64,000 bases of DNA from VRUE01 sp963812335 (GCA_963812335.1 CAWEUU010000004.1:695865-759864), one strand, 5' to 3'; numbered from the stretch's first letter, positions 13,910-23,525 are shown. Translations and numbers: made by a program. The notes: generated from the sequence alone by a model not told the origin.

Positions 13910-16885
13910 ATGTCGTTGAAACTGATCCATGGACCGCCCAACTCCGGCCGCGCCGGGCGCGTGCAGGCGCTCTTCGGCGAGGCACTGGACCGTGACCCGG
14001 TGCTGGTCCTACCGACGCGCGACGACGTCTACCGCTTCGAGCGCCTGCTCTGCGCCTCGGGGGCGGCGCTGGGCGGCTCGGTGCTGACCTTCGGCGACCT
14101 CTTCCGCGAGGTCGCGCGGTCGACCGGCGCACCAGACGGGGACGAGCTGACGCCGGCCCAGCGGCTGGGCGCGGTCTCGGCCGGGATCGCCGCGCGTCGC
14201 GGCCGGCTCGGCCCGTTGCGGCGCTCCGCGGCCCGACCCGGTTTCGCGATCCCCTTCGAGCGCCTGCTCGACGAGCTGCAGGGCGCCGGACTGGAGCCGC
14301 CTTCGCTCGGCTCGGGTGCGCAGACGCTCGAGTCCTCCGCCTACATGGGCGACCTGGCCGAGCTGTTCGCCGCGTACGCGGATGTGCGCGACCGGCTCGG
14401 CATGCGCGACGCGCACGGCCTCGCCCGCGCGGCGATCGAGGCGCTGCGCGCGAACCCGGCTGCGTGGCGGAGCCGCCCGGTACTCGTCTACGAGCCGGGC
14501 GAGCTCACGGCCAACCAGCACGATCTGCTCGAGGCGCTCGCTGCTGCGGGCGAGGTTACGGTCGCCCTCCCCGCCGAGGAGGAAAACACGGCGCTCGCGG
14601 CGCGGGCCGCGCTGCCGGCGGCGCTGGGTGGGATCGCGGCGACCAGCGAAGCGCTTGCCGGGCCGGCGCAGGCCGATCCGTTCGGCATCGACCCGCTGCT
14701 CGTCCACCTGCAGCGCCAGTTCGGCCGGGCCGAGCCGGCACGCCGGCCGGCCGGCGGCGGGGCGCTGACGCTGCTGCGCTCGGCCGGCGAGCGCAGCGAG
14801 GCGGAGGCGATCGCGGCCGAGGCGGCGAAGTTGATCGACGGCGGCGCGGACCCCGCTGCGATCGCGGTCGCCGTACGCGATCCGGCCCGCCGCGGCTCGC
14901 TGCTGGCGAGCGTGTTCGAGTCGCAGGGGATCGCGGTCGCGCTCGAGGCCGAGGTGCCGGTCACCGGAACTTCCGTCGGCGGCGCCCTGATCGCTCTGTT
15001 GGAGACGGAGTTCGGCGACGGACGCGCGAGCAATCTGCTGCGCTTCCTGCGGGGCCCCTCCGGGCTGGCCCCGGGTCAGGTCGACTGGTTCGAGCGGGCG
15101 CTGCGCCGCCGGCGGGTGCAGACGGCGAGCGCGGCACTGGACATCTGGCAGGAACAGTACGAGCGCCTGCCGGGCGACCTGACGCGGATCAGGCAGGCGG
15201 CCGGCGAAGGCCCGGCGCAGCTGGCCGCGACGATCGCCCGACTGGCGATGACGATGGCATCGCGGCCGCTGCGCGGCGAGGCGGATGGCCCCCCGCCGGA
15301 GCGCGGCGACGGCCTCGAGCTGCGCGCCGCCGCCGCAATCGCCACCGCGCTCGGCGACCTCGCCGCGCTCCCCAGCCTGGCGCCGCAGCCCGAGGACCTC
15401 CCAGCGACCCTGCGCGAGCTTCGCTTCAACGCCTGGAGCGGGCCGATCGAGGGGCGCGTGCGGATCGCCAGCCCCTACCGCCTGCGCGCCTCCCGCTTCG
15501 AGCACGCCTTCGTCGCCTCGCTGCAGGACGGCGAGTTCCCCCGGCGCGACCGCGGCGAGGATCCCTTCCTCTCGGCGGCGCAGCGCGCGGCGCTCGGCCT
15601 CGACCCGCGCCGCGACCCCGACGCCGAGGAGCGCTATCTCTTCCACGCCTGTCTGGCCCTGCCCAGCCGGCGGGTCTTCCTCTCCTACCGCGACAGCGAC
15701 GAGAACGGCGTCGCCGAGCCGCGCTCGCCCTTCCTCGACGAGGTCCGCGAGCTGCTCGACCCTCCGCCGGGCGACGCGGACGGGGACCCGGTGGAGGCCG
15801 AGCTGACCGCCATTCGCGATCTGACCAGCGTGCTGCTGCCGCGCCACCGCCATCCGGCAGAGGGCGACCTGGCCAGGGCGCGGACCGCCGAGGCCGCAAG
15901 CCGCGCTCCCGGCCCGCTCGCCAACCCCGCCGTGCTCGACTCGCTCATGGCCGTTCCGGCGTATGGCGGCACCACCCTGGAGGGCTTCGACGTCTGCTCC
16001 TACCGCTGGTTCGTCTCACACGAGCTCGACCCGCAGCCACTCGACCCGGCACCCGACCCGCTGCTCCAGGGCGGCCTGATGCACGCCGTGCTCGAGCGCC
16101 TCTACCGTGAGCGCCCCGGCGGCGATCCCCTCCCCCGGCCCGGCTCGCTGGGCGCCTGGACCGAGCGCGGCAGTCTGCTGCTCGCCGAGGTCGCGGCCGA
16201 GCGCGACCTCGGCGGCCATCCTGCCGAGCGAGCAATCGCGCGCCGGGTCGAGGGCCTGCTGAGGCGCTTCCTCGCCGACGAGGCCGGCCGCGAGCCGGAT
16301 GGCTTCGAGCCCTGGCTGCTCGAGGCCCGCTTCGGCGAGGACGAGGCGGCCGAGCGCCCGGTGCTCGAGATCGACGGCTGGGGCCTGCACGGCGCGATCG
16401 ACCGGGTCGACCGCGACACCCGCGGACGGGCGCTCGTGCTCGACTACAAGCTCTCCAGCCGGGTCACCCCGCGCGGCAAATTCGAGGAGCAGGCGAAGCT
16501 GCAGCTGCAGCTCTATCTGATCGCCGTCGCCGAGCACTGGGGCGCCGACGCGGCCGGCGGCCTCTACCACCCGCTGCGCGGCACCTCCGCCCGGCGGCCG
16601 CGCGGCGCGGTCCGCGAGGACGCCGCCGAGCAGCTCGCCTCCTACGACCTCTACGGCACCGACCTGCTGGGTCGCGAGGAGTTCGACGAGATGCTCATCG
16701 AAGCCCGCGAGCGCGCCGGCAAGATCGTCGCCCGCATGCGCCGTGGCGAGATCCGCCGCGATCCCGGCCCGCGCCTCGGTCTGCGCGGGCACGACGTCTG
16801 CCCCACCTACTGCCAGCTCGCGCCGATCTGCAGGCGTGACCGGGCGCCGGCCGAGGCCGAGAACGGAGAGTGGGAAGAGCGATGA
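13910..16885 (+). CDS. addB: AddB-like nuclease/inactive-helicase subunit
   Basis: The 991-residue protein is the nuclease partner of a RecBCD-type end-processing complex that resects double-strand breaks for recombination. The N-terminus has the place of a Walker A (HGPPNSGRAGR) but lacks GKS/GKT, so ATPase activity is probably lost, as in many AddB proteins. Near the end lie a PD-(D/E)xK nuclease (WGLHGAIDRVD, then ALVLDYKLSS) and cysteines CSYRWF (about residue 700) and CPTYCQLAPIC, which together match the AddB Fe-S cluster. It overlaps the addA-like gene by ATGA. The start ATG 13910 follows TATGCT by 12 bases. Confidence 0.85.
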   Translation: MSLKLIHGPPNSGRAGRVQALFGEALDRDPVLVLPTRDDVYRFERLLCASGAALGGSVLTFGDLFREVARSTGAPDGDELTPAQRLGAVSAGIAARRGRLGPLRRSAARPGFAIPFERLLDELQGAGLEPPSLGSGAQTLESSAYMGDLAELFAAYADVRDRLGMRDAHGLARAAIEALRANPAAWRSRPVLVYEPGELTANQHDLLEALAAAGEVTVALPAEEENTALAARAALPAALGGIAATSEALAGPAQADPFGIDPLLVHLQRQFGRAEPARRPAGGGALTLLRSAGERSEAEAIAAEAAKLIDGGADPAAIAVAVRDPARRGSLLASVFESQGIAVALEAEVPVTGTSVGGALIALLETEFGDGRASNLLRFLRGPSGLAPGQVDWFERALRRRRVQTASAALDIWQEQYERLPGDLTRIRQAAGEGPAQLAATIARLAMTMASRPLRGEADGPPPERGDGLELRAAAAIATALGDLAALPSLAPQPEDLPATLRELRFNAWSGPIEGRVRIASPYRLRASRFEHAFVASLQDGEFPRRDRGEDPFLSAAQRAALGLDPRRDPDAEERYLFHACLALPSRRVFLSYRDSDENGVAEPRSPFLDEVRELLDPPPGDADGDPVEAELTAIRDLTSVLLPRHRHPAEGDLARARTAEAASRAPGPLANPAVLDSLMAVPAYGGTTLEGFDVCSYRWFVSHELDPQPLDPAPDPLLQGGLMHAVLERLYRERPGGDPLPRPGSLGAWTERGSLLLAEVAAERDLGGHPAERAIARRVEGLLRRFLADEAGREPDGFEPWLLEARFGEDEAAERPVLEIDGWGLHGAIDRVDRDTRGRALVLDYKLSSRVTPRGKFEEQAKLQLQLYLIAVAEHWGADAAGGLYHPLRGTSARRPRGAVREDAAEQLASYDLYGTDLLGREEFDEMLIEARERAGKIVARMRRGEIRRDPGPRLGLRGHDVCPTYCQLAPICRRDRAPAEAENGEWEER

Positions 16886-19800
16886 GCCGCCGCCTCCCCA
16901 CTCCGGAGCAGTTGCTGGCGATCGAGGCCGGCGGTCACGACATCCTCGTCGAGGCCGGCGCCGGCACGGGCAAGACCGGAGTCATGGTTGAGCGCTACTG
17001 CCGGCTCGTCGACGAGCTCGAGACCGACCCCGGCGCCGTGCTCGCGTTCACCTTCACCGACAAGGCGGCGACCGAGTTGCGCCGGCGCATCCGCGTCGAG
17101 CTGGAGCGGCGGACGGCTGCGGGCTCGCAGCGCGCCCGGGCGCTGCTGGCGACGATCGGCGGCGCCTGGGTGACGACGATCCACGGCTTCTGCAACCGGC
17201 TGCTCGGCGGACACCCCGTCGCGGCGGGGATCGACCCGCGCTTTCGCGTGCTCGACGGGCCCGAGGCCGAACGCGCCGCGGGCGAGGCTTTCGACGACGC
17301 CCTCACCGAGTTCCTCGCCGGCGGCGATGAGGCCCGCGAGCGCACCGTCGCAGCCTTCGAGATCGGCGGCCTGCGCGCGATCGTCACCGGGATCCACGCC
17401 GAGTTGCGCAGCCGCGGTGAGAACTTGCCGAGCCTGCCTCAACCGCCGCCGGCCGACCCCGGAGCCGCCGTCCGGCACGCGGCCGCGGTCGCCACGGAGA
17501 CCCTGGCCGAGTTGAAGGAGGGCAGCGGCAGCCACCTGCTGGTCGAGCGCGCGCTCGCGGTTCTCGACGGCCCCACGCCGCCGGCCCTCGAGGAGCTCGA
17601 CGCCCTGCGCACCGACAGCAGGGCGAAGTCGATGACCGCCTACCGCGAGGCGATCGACGCTGCGGTCGCCCGCACCGCCGAGGCCGGGGAAGGAGGCCAG
17701 GCCTACGCCCATGTCGCCGAACTGCTCGCGCTCTTCTCAGGACGATTCGAGGCGGCGAAGGAGCGCCGCGGCGGGCTCGACTTCGAGGACCTGCAGCTGC
17801 GCGCGGTACGGCTGCTCGAACGCGAGGAGATCGGCAACGCCTACCGCAATCGCTTCAGCCATCTGTTGGTCGACGAGTTCCAGGACACCAACCGGCTGCA
17901 GCTGCGGTTGATCGAGGCCCTGCGCGGGCCGCGGACCGAGCTGATGACGGTCGGCGACGAGCTGCAATCGATCTACGGCTTCCGCCATGCCGACCTCGGC
18001 GTCTTCCGCGAGCAGCGGGACGCGGTCGAGGAGAGCGCCGATGCCGTGGCGATGGAGCTGAGCGGCAACTTCCGCTCGCGCCCGGAGCTGGTCGGCGCGG
18101 TCAACGCGATCGGCGCGGAGCTGCTGGGCGAGAGCTTCCGCCCGCTGCGGGTCGGGGCGCCGCCGCAACTGCCGCACCCGCCCGGCGAGGGCGCCGCAGT
18201 GGAACTGCTGCTCACCGCCCGCGACGGCTGGGACGAGGAGGGGATCGACCTGGCGCCCACGATCGACGCCAACACCCCGCCCAACCACCTGGCCGAGGCC
18301 CGTTTCCTCGCCGCGCGCCTGCGCGAGCTGACCGAAGGCGGCGTCCCACGGGGTGAGATCGTGGTCCTGCTGCGCGCCTTCACCCACCTCGACGCCTACG
18401 AGGACTCGCTCGAACGCGCCGGCCTGAGGCCCTACACGATCGGCGGTCGCGGCTACTGGTCCCAGCAGCAGGTCGCCGACGTCTGCGCCCTGCTGGCGAC
18501 GATCGCAAACCCGCTCGACGACCAGGCCCTGTTCGGCGCGCTCGCCTCGCCCGCCTGCGCGCTCACCCCGGACACGCTGTGGCTGCTGCGCGCCGCGGCC
18601 GGTCGCCGCCGCCACGTCTGGCCCGCGGTCGAGCGCGCGGCGGAGATCGGCGAGGCCGAGTTGGAGCAGCCCGAGCGCCTGGCGCAGATTCCACCGGCCG
18701 AGCTGGCGCTGCTGCGCGAATTCGCGCAGACGATCGTGCGCCTGCGCGGGCGCGCCGGGCGGCTCTCGCTGGCCGAGCTGATCGATGCCGCGATCGGCGA
18801 GACCGGCTACGACCTGGCGATCCTGCTGCGCCGCTCGGGTGAGGCGCGGTTCGCCAACGTGCGCAAGCTGATGCGGCTCGCCGGCGAGTTCGAGGCGCGC
18901 GAGGGACGCGACCTGCGCGGCCTGCTCGACTTCCTCGCCGCGCGGGCGGAAGCCGACTCCGACGCGGAAGCGGCGAGCGCGGTCGAGGGCCACGACGGGG
19001 TTCGGATCATGACCGTTCACAGCGCCAAGGGGCTGGAGTTCGGCGTCGTCGCCGTCCCCGGTCTCTCGCGACACCTGCTCGCCGGCTCGCGCCCGCCGCA
19101 GCTGGCGCTCGGGCACGAGGTCGAGCGCCCGCGGGTCGGCCTGCAGCTGCGCCGCCTCGGCGCCGCCTCGATCAACCTCTACGCGCACGAGCAGCTCTGT
19201 GCCGAGATCAAGCAGCGCGACGCCGCCGAGGAGCTGCGCCTCTTCCACGTCGCCGCGACCCGAGCGCGCGAGCGGCTGATCCTCAGCGGTGTGGTCGCCC
19301 CGAAGCCGCCCAACGGCGAGCAGCCGGGCACGCCGGTGCTCGAGCGGATAGTCAGCGGCTTCGAGCTGGACCGCGAGCGCGACTCGGCACTTGAGATCCC
19401 GCCGCCGTTGCCACGCCCCGGCCTCGATGCGAGCTTCGCGCCCTCGCAGATGGATGTGCGGGTCAGCGTGCCCTCGCCCGAGCGCGCCGCCGAGCTGACC
19501 ACGTGCCGGCGCGAGAACGACCGGCCGGCGTCGCTGGGCGACGGCGGCGCGCCGATCCTGGACCGCGACCCGCCGGCGGTCCCCAACCGCCCCCTCTCCT
19601 ACACCGCGATCGCCGCCTACGAGGAATGCGGCTACCGCTTCCAGATGGAGCGCGTGCTCGACCTCGGCGACTCCGTTCGCACATTGCCGTCCCCTGTCCG
19701 ACAAGAAGCGAACGCGGGAGGCCGAGACGGGGCATCGACGCGGGAGGACGCGGCTGCGCGGGGCGCGGCGGTGCACGAGCTGCTCGAGTGGAGCCACGCC

Positions 19801-20355
19801 AACGAGTGGCGCGAGCCGGAGGGCGAGGTCGCCGGCGAGCTGCTGGAGCCGGTGCGCGCCTGGCTCAGCTCGGCGCTGCTGCGCGAGCGCCTGCGGGCGC
19901 CAGGGGCGAGCTCGCGGGCCGAGGTGCCGCTGCTGCTGCGGATCGAGAACGCGACCCTGCGCGGCTCGATCGACCTGCTGGTCGAGCGCGAGGACGAGCC
20001 GCCGCTGGTGATCGACTACAAGACCGACCGCCTCGGCGGCGCGGCGCCGGCCGAGCGCGCCGCCAAGTACGCGACCCAGCGAACGATCTACGCGCTCGCC
20101 GTCGCCGAGGCCCGCGAAGCACCGGAGGTCGAGGTCGCCTACGTCTTCCTCGAGCGCCCCGACGAACCGGTCCTGGAGCTACTCGACCGCGAGGCCATGC
20201 AGCGGGGCCGCGAACGGCTGGCGGCGACCATCGGCCATATCGCCGCCGGCGAGTTCCCGGTGGCTGCCGTCGAGCGGCGCAGCTGGGACCTGTGCGGCGG
20301 CTGTCCCGCCCTGGGCCGCCTCTGCTCGGGGCCGGATCAGTCGGCCTCAGGCTGA
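16882..20355 (+). CDS. addA: AddA-like UvrD-family helicase with C-terminal nuclease
   Basis: This 1157-residue motor subunit carries Walker A GAGTGKT (residues 26-32), FTFTDKAATELRRR (motif Ia), VDEFQDT (motif II, about residue 330), GDELQSIYGFRHAD (motif III) and MTVHSAKGLEF (motif V region). A C-terminal PD-(D/E)xK nuclease follows (GSIDLLVE, then LVIDYKTDR near residue 1045) with a final CGGCPALGRLC. With the AddB-like partner it should unwind and degrade DNA ends. The two-subunit, two-nuclease layout fits AddAB; actinobacterial AdnAB is the close alternative. The start overlaps addB by ATGA. The last 19 bases overlap xseB on the other strand. Confidence 0.9.
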   Translation: MSRRLPTPEQLLAIEAGGHDILVEAGAGTGKTGVMVERYCRLVDELETDPGAVLAFTFTDKAATELRRRIRVELERRTAAGSQRARALLATIGGAWVTTIHGFCNRLLGGHPVAAGIDPRFRVLDGPEAERAAGEAFDDALTEFLAGGDEARERTVAAFEIGGLRAIVTGIHAELRSRGENLPSLPQPPPADPGAAVRHAAAVATETLAELKEGSGSHLLVERALAVLDGPTPPALEELDALRTDSRAKSMTAYREAIDAAVARTAEAGEGGQAYAHVAELLALFSGRFEAAKERRGGLDFEDLQLRAVRLLEREEIGNAYRNRFSHLLVDEFQDTNRLQLRLIEALRGPRTELMTVGDELQSIYGFRHADLGVFREQRDAVEESADAVAMELSGNFRSRPELVGAVNAIGAELLGESFRPLRVGAPPQLPHPPGEGAAVELLLTARDGWDEEGIDLAPTIDANTPPNHLAEARFLAARLRELTEGGVPRGEIVVLLRAFTHLDAYEDSLERAGLRPYTIGGRGYWSQQQVADVCALLATIANPLDDQALFGALASPACALTPDTLWLLRAAAGRRRHVWPAVERAAEIGEAELEQPERLAQIPPAELALLREFAQTIVRLRGRAGRLSLAELIDAAIGETGYDLAILLRRSGEARFANVRKLMRLAGEFEAREGRDLRGLLDFLAARAEADSDAEAASAVEGHDGVRIMTVHSAKGLEFGVVAVPGLSRHLLAGSRPPQLALGHEVERPRVGLQLRRLGAASINLYAHEQLCAEIKQRDAAEELRLFHVAATRARERLILSGVVAPKPPNGEQPGTPVLERIVSGFELDRERDSALEIPPPLPRPGLDASFAPSQMDVRVSVPSPERAAELTTCRRENDRPASLGDGGAPILDRDPPAVPNRPLSYTAIAAYEECGYRFQMERVLDLGDSVRTLPSPVRQEANAGGRDGASTREDAAARGAAVHELLEWSHANEWREPEGEVAGELLEPVRAWLSSALLRERLRAPGASSRAEVPLLLRIENATLRGSIDLLVEREDEPPLVIDYKTDRLGGAAPAERAAKYATQRTIYALAVAEAREAPEVEVAYVFLERPDEPVLELLDREAMQRGRERLAATIGHIAAGEFPVAAVERRSWDLCGGCPALGRLCSGPDQSASG

Positions 20356-20567
20356 GATTCCAGCCGCGCCGCCAGGTCATCCAACTTGAGCTCCTCGAGG
20401 CCCTCGCTGACGGCATCGAGCTCGGCCGAGCAGTAGGTGACGAGCTCGCGTCCCTCGCGGCAGAGCTCAAGCGTTTCGCGCAGGCCGGCCTGGCCGGAGT
20501 CGAGCCGGTCGATGATCTGCTCGAGCCGCTCGACCGCGGCCTCGTAGGACTCCGGCTTCTCGCTCAT
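20337..20567 (-). CDS. xseB: Exodeoxyribonuclease VII small subunit
   Basis: XseB (76 residues, helical) binds XseA and is needed for stable, controlled single-strand exonuclease activity. The typical family segment SYEAAVERLEQIIDRLDSG, then LRETLELCREGRELVTYC, is present. It overlaps xseA by four bases (ATGA) and is its translational partner. Its 3' end overlaps the addA-like gene by 19 bases antisense, so the two repair operons converge without a terminator. Confidence 0.93.
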   Translation of the reverse strand: MSEKPESYEAAVERLEQIIDRLDSGQAGLRETLELCREGRELVTYCSAELDAVSEGLEELKLDDLAARLESQPEAD

Positions 20568-21856
20568 CCCTCGCTCCCGTCCTGCTCGATCTTGGCGCCG
20601 ACGCGACCGTCGGCGAAGCGCAGTCTTACCCGACCGGCGGCGCGCGCGCCGGCCGCCGAGGAGACGGGCTCGCCGGCGGCGTCCTCGGCGAGGGCGTAGC
20701 CGCGTTCGAGCGTGCGCTCCGGTTCGTGGGCGCGAAAGGCGACCTCGGCCCGGCGCAGCGCCTCCCGCCTCCTCTGCGCTTCCGCCCCGGCGGCGCGGCG
20801 GGCGGCGCGGACGAGCACGACCGAGGCGAGGCGACGCTGGAAGGCACGGCGTTCTGACAGGCCGCGCTCGGAGGCGGCGCGGACCTCGCGCGTCTTCTGG
20901 TTGAGCGCAGCGCGCTCCCGTCGCAGCGCACGCGCCGGGCCACGGGCAAGCGCGACGAGGTGGCGGCTGCGCGCCTCGACCGCACCTTCGCCGACGCGCT
21001 GCAGAGCGGCGGCGGCGCGGGTCAGAGTGGCGCGCGCCGCAAGGCAGTCGAGCGGAACGGCAGCTTCGGCGGCGTGGGTCGGAGTCGAGCAGGCGACCGC
21101 GGCGACGTCGTCGATCAGGGTCGAGTCGCGCTCATGGCCGACCGCGCTGATCACCGGAACGCGCAGCATCGCCACCGTGCGGCAGAGGGTCTCGTCGCAG
21201 AAGGCCCAGAGGTCGGCGAGGCTGCCGCCGCCCCTGGTGACGACGATCGCCTCGACCGCGGGCGCCGCCGCCAGCTCCTGGATCGCGGCGCCGATCGCCG
21301 GCGCGGCGCGGCGGTCCTGTACCGGGGCAAAGGCCCAGACGATCGTCCCGGCCCAGCCGCGCCGGCGCAGGCCGGCGAGCAGGTCGCGCCGCGCGGCGCC
21401 GCGCTCCGCGGTCACGACCCCGATCGTGTGCGGCAGCCGCGGCCGCGCGAGTTGCTTCTGCAGCTCGAACAGCCCCTCGGCACGAAGCTGCTTTCGCAGC
21501 GCCTCCAGCCGCGCCAGCAGGTCCCCCTCGCCGGCAAGCCGGACCTGCGTCGCCCGAAATGCGAAGCTCGGCGAAGCCTGCGCTCCGCCGGGGTAGTAGT
21601 CGGGGCCGCCGCCGATCACGACTTCGGCGCCGTCGCGCAGACCGCCTTCCGGCAATCCCGCCTTCTCCAGGTCATCGAGCCAGATCGCGCAGGGGACAGC
21701 GCCCTCGGAGTCGCGCAGCTCGAAGTAGGCCTGGACCTTGCTGCGCGAGACCCCGGTCACCTCGCCGACCAGGCGCACGCGCGCCCGGCGGCGCAGCTCC
21801 TCCTGCAGCTTGCGGGCGTAGCGCCCGACCGGAAACGGACCTGGCAACTCGTGCAC
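20564..21856 (-). CDS. xseA: Exodeoxyribonuclease VII large subunit
   Basis: The catalytic subunit of ExoVII degrades single-stranded DNA from both ends, acting in mismatch repair and adduct removal. It has 430 residues: an N-terminal OB-fold (about 1-100, ARVRLVGEVTGVSRS), a catalytic domain with VVTRGGGSLADLWAF, SAVGHERDSTLIDDVA and STPTHAAE, and a long Arg/Ala-rich coiled coil (about 280-390) that binds XseB. It lies downstream of the HxlR gene by only 10 bases on the same strand, so they may be co-transcribed. Confidence 0.95.
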   Translation of the reverse strand: MHELPGPFPVGRYARKLQEELRRRARVRLVGEVTGVSRSKVQAYFELRDSEGAVPCAIWLDDLEKAGLPEGGLRDGAEVVIGGGPDYYPGGAQASPSFAFRATQVRLAGEGDLLARLEALRKQLRAEGLFELQKQLARPRLPHTIGVVTAERGAARRDLLAGLRRRGWAGTIVWAFAPVQDRRAAPAIGAAIQELAAAPAVEAIVVTRGGGSLADLWAFCDETLCRTVAMLRVPVISAVGHERDSTLIDDVAAVACSTPTHAAEAAVPLDCLAARATLTRAAAALQRVGEGAVEARSRHLVALARGPARALRRERAALNQKTREVRAASERGLSERRAFQRRLASVVLVRAARRAAGAEAQRRREALRRAEVAFRAHEPERTLERGYALAEDAAGEPVSSAAGARAAGRVRLRFADGRVGAKIEQDGSEG

Positions 21857-21866
21857 ACGGCCGAGG

Positions 21867-22202
21867 CTACTCGGCGCGCCAGCGGCGAGCCCAGGACTTG
21901 AGCTCTGTCAGCGCCGGGCCGAGCTCGGCGCCGGCCTCGGTCAGCGAGTAGCGGACGCGGACCGGTGAGCCCGCTTCGACCTCCCGGGCAACCAGGCCCT
22001 CGTGCTCGAGCTCGCGCAGGCGGCGCGAGAGCAATCGGTCCGACATCCCCGGCACCGCCTTGGCGAGCTCGCCGAAGCGCAGCGGGCCCGCGATCAGGGC
22101 GTAGACGATCGCCCCGGTCCAGCGCTTGCCGATCAACTCGATCGCGACGTGAAAGCGCGGGCAGACCCCGGCGGGCTGCTCTTGAGTGGATCTGACCTCC
22201 AC
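21867..22202 (-). CDS. HxlR family winged-helix regulator
   Basis: The 111-residue protein is a single HxlR/DUF24 domain. VCPRFHVAIELIGKRWTGAIVY carries the conserved N-terminal cysteine (Cys14) used by redox- or electrophile-sensing members. SDRLLSRRLRELEHEGLV is the recognition helix region and wing. Members usually bind as dimers to a palindrome in their own promoter; CTTAC-N5-GTAAG lies 11 bases upstream of this start. The neighbouring target could be the divergent MarP-like protease gene or xseA-xseB downstream. The signal is unknown. Confidence 0.88.
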   Translation of the reverse strand: MEVRSTQEQPAGVCPRFHVAIELIGKRWTGAIVYALIAGPLRFGELAKAVPGMSDRLLSRRLRELEHEGLVAREVEAGSPVRVRYSLTEAGAELGPALTELKSWARRWRAE

Positions 22203-22212
22203 CTCGCCCCAG

Positions 22213-22227
22213 CTTACTGAACGTAAG
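22213..22227. promoter_or_regulatory. Inverted repeat CTTAC-N5-GTAAG, likely HxlR operator
   Basis: A 5+5 perfect dyad in the 62-base gap between the HxlR gene and the divergent protease gene, the expected place and size for an autoregulatory HxlR site. Confidence 0.45.
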
Positions 22228-22264
22228 TGACGGGCCCGGCAGGCGCGCCTGCTTGTATTTGCGC

Positions 22265-23410
22265 GTGACCGTTCTCGACTGGGCGATCGTCGCCTTCACC
22301 ATCGCCTTCGCGATGTGGGGCTACCGGCAGGGGTTGATCGTCGGCGTGCTGACGCTGCTCGGCTTCGCCGCCGGGGCGCTGGCAGGCAGCCGGGTCGGGC
22401 CGCTTCTGCTGAGCGAAGGCTCCAGCTCCCCCTACGCGCCGCTCTTCGCCGCGCTCGGAGCGCTGCTCGTCGGCGCCCTGGTCGCGGTGACCCTGGAGAG
22501 CCTCGCGCTCGGCGTGCGCGAGCACCTGATCCGAGGCCGCGTCCTGCACCTCGCCGACGGCGCCGGGGGAGCGGCGCTGATCGCGGCGGTGGCGCTGGGG
22601 CTGATCTGGGTCTTCGGCGCGGTCGCCCTGCACGCGCCGGGCACCGCCGAGCTGCGCGGCGACGTGCAACGCTCGCTGATCCTGCGCCGCCTGAACGAGC
22701 TGCTGCCGCCCTCCGGCCCGGTGCTGAACGCGCTCGACCGGGTCGACCCGGCGCCCTCGATCTCCGGCCCGACCACGCCCGTCCCGCCGCCGGATCCCGC
22801 GATCGCCGCCGACCCCGACGTGCGCCGGGCGAGCCGCTCGATCGTGCGCGTGCTCGGAACGGCCTGCGGGCTCGGGATCGAGGGCTCAGGCTGGGTCGCC
22901 GCACCCGGCCTGATCGTGACCAACGCCCACGTCCTCGCCGGCGAGGACGACACCCGGGTGACGACGATCGACGGCGCCTCGCTCGATGCCGAACCGGTCC
23001 GCTACGACCCCGAAAACGACCTGGCTCTGCTGCGGATCGACGCCGCGATCCCGCCGCTCGAAATTGCCGCCGAGCCCAAGCGCGGCAGCGGCGGCGCCGT
23101 GCTGGGCTATCCGGAGAACGGCCCCTACGCGGCCTCGGCCGCCCGCCTCGGCGATGTCGAGACCGTGATCAGCGAGGACGCCTACGGCAACGGTCCGATC
23201 CGGCGCCGGATCGCCTTCCTGCGCGGCAGGATTCGAAGCGGCAACTCGGGCGGCCCGCTGGTCGATTCACGGGGCCGGGTGATGGCGACGGTCTTTGCTT
23301 CGACGACCTCGGGGCCGCCGGGCGGCTTCGGAATTCCCAACGGCATCGTCAGCTCCTCCCTCGATCGGGTCGCGACGACGCCCGTCGACACCGGCCCCTG
23401 CACGCGCTGA
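22265..23410 (+). CDS. MarP-like membrane serine protease (CvpA-type membrane domain plus trypsin domain)
   Basis: Residues 1-130 hold four hydrophobic segments of the CvpA/colicin-V type. An extracytoplasmic chymotrypsin-fold protease follows with His in VTNAHVL (about 221), Asp in ENDLALL (about 251) and Ser in SGNSGGPLV (about 327). Two cysteines, in GTACGLG and the C-terminal GPCTR, could form the disulfide known to control mycobacterial MarP (Rv3671c), which protects against acid and oxidants. GTG 22265 is chosen; TTG 22253 is in frame upstream. The HxlR-type operator beside it may link it to redox stress. An inverted repeat follows the stop. Confidence 0.88.
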   Translation: MTVLDWAIVAFTIAFAMWGYRQGLIVGVLTLLGFAAGALAGSRVGPLLLSEGSSSPYAPLFAALGALLVGALVAVTLESLALGVREHLIRGRVLHLADGAGGAALIAAVALGLIWVFGAVALHAPGTAELRGDVQRSLILRRLNELLPPSGPVLNALDRVDPAPSISGPTTPVPPPDPAIAADPDVRRASRSIVRVLGTACGLGIEGSGWVAAPGLIVTNAHVLAGEDDTRVTTIDGASLDAEPVRYDPENDLALLRIDAAIPPLEIAAEPKRGSGGAVLGYPENGPYAASAARLGDVETVISEDAYGNGPIRRRIAFLRGRIRSGNSGGPLVDSRGRVMATVFASTTSGPPGGFGIPNGIVSSSLDRVATTPVDTGPCTR

Positions 23411-23413
23411 GCA

Positions 23414-23507
23414 GGGAGGTGTCGGGGGCTGCCCCCGGCGGCGACCTCGGACAACTGGCGGCTGTATTCGGAAAAAGTTGAGCCGGGGGTAGTTCCCGAC
23501 ACCTCCC
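23414..23507. terminator. Long inverted repeat between the protease and PBP genes
   Basis: Outer arms GGGAGGTGTCGGG (23414-23426) and CCCGACACCTCCC (23495-23507) pair perfectly over 13 bp. Inner segments GCCCCCGGC and GCCGGGGGT extend the stem. It starts 3 bases after the protease stop, so it probably ends that transcript. The right arm lies just before the -10 of the next gene. Confidence 0.6.
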
Positions 23508-23512
23508 CCCAC

Positions 23513-23518
23513 TAGATT
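23513..23518 (+). promoter_or_regulatory. -10 hexamer TAGATT for the PBP gene
   Basis: It ends 7 bases before GTG 23526, matching a leaderless transcript. Confidence 0.45.
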
Positions 23519-23525
23519 CCCGCGC

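Noticed and set aside
14009..15853. Open frame of 614 codons antisense to the addB-like gene
   Set aside because: Gln/Arg/Ala-rich shadow; no start signal and no recognisable motif.
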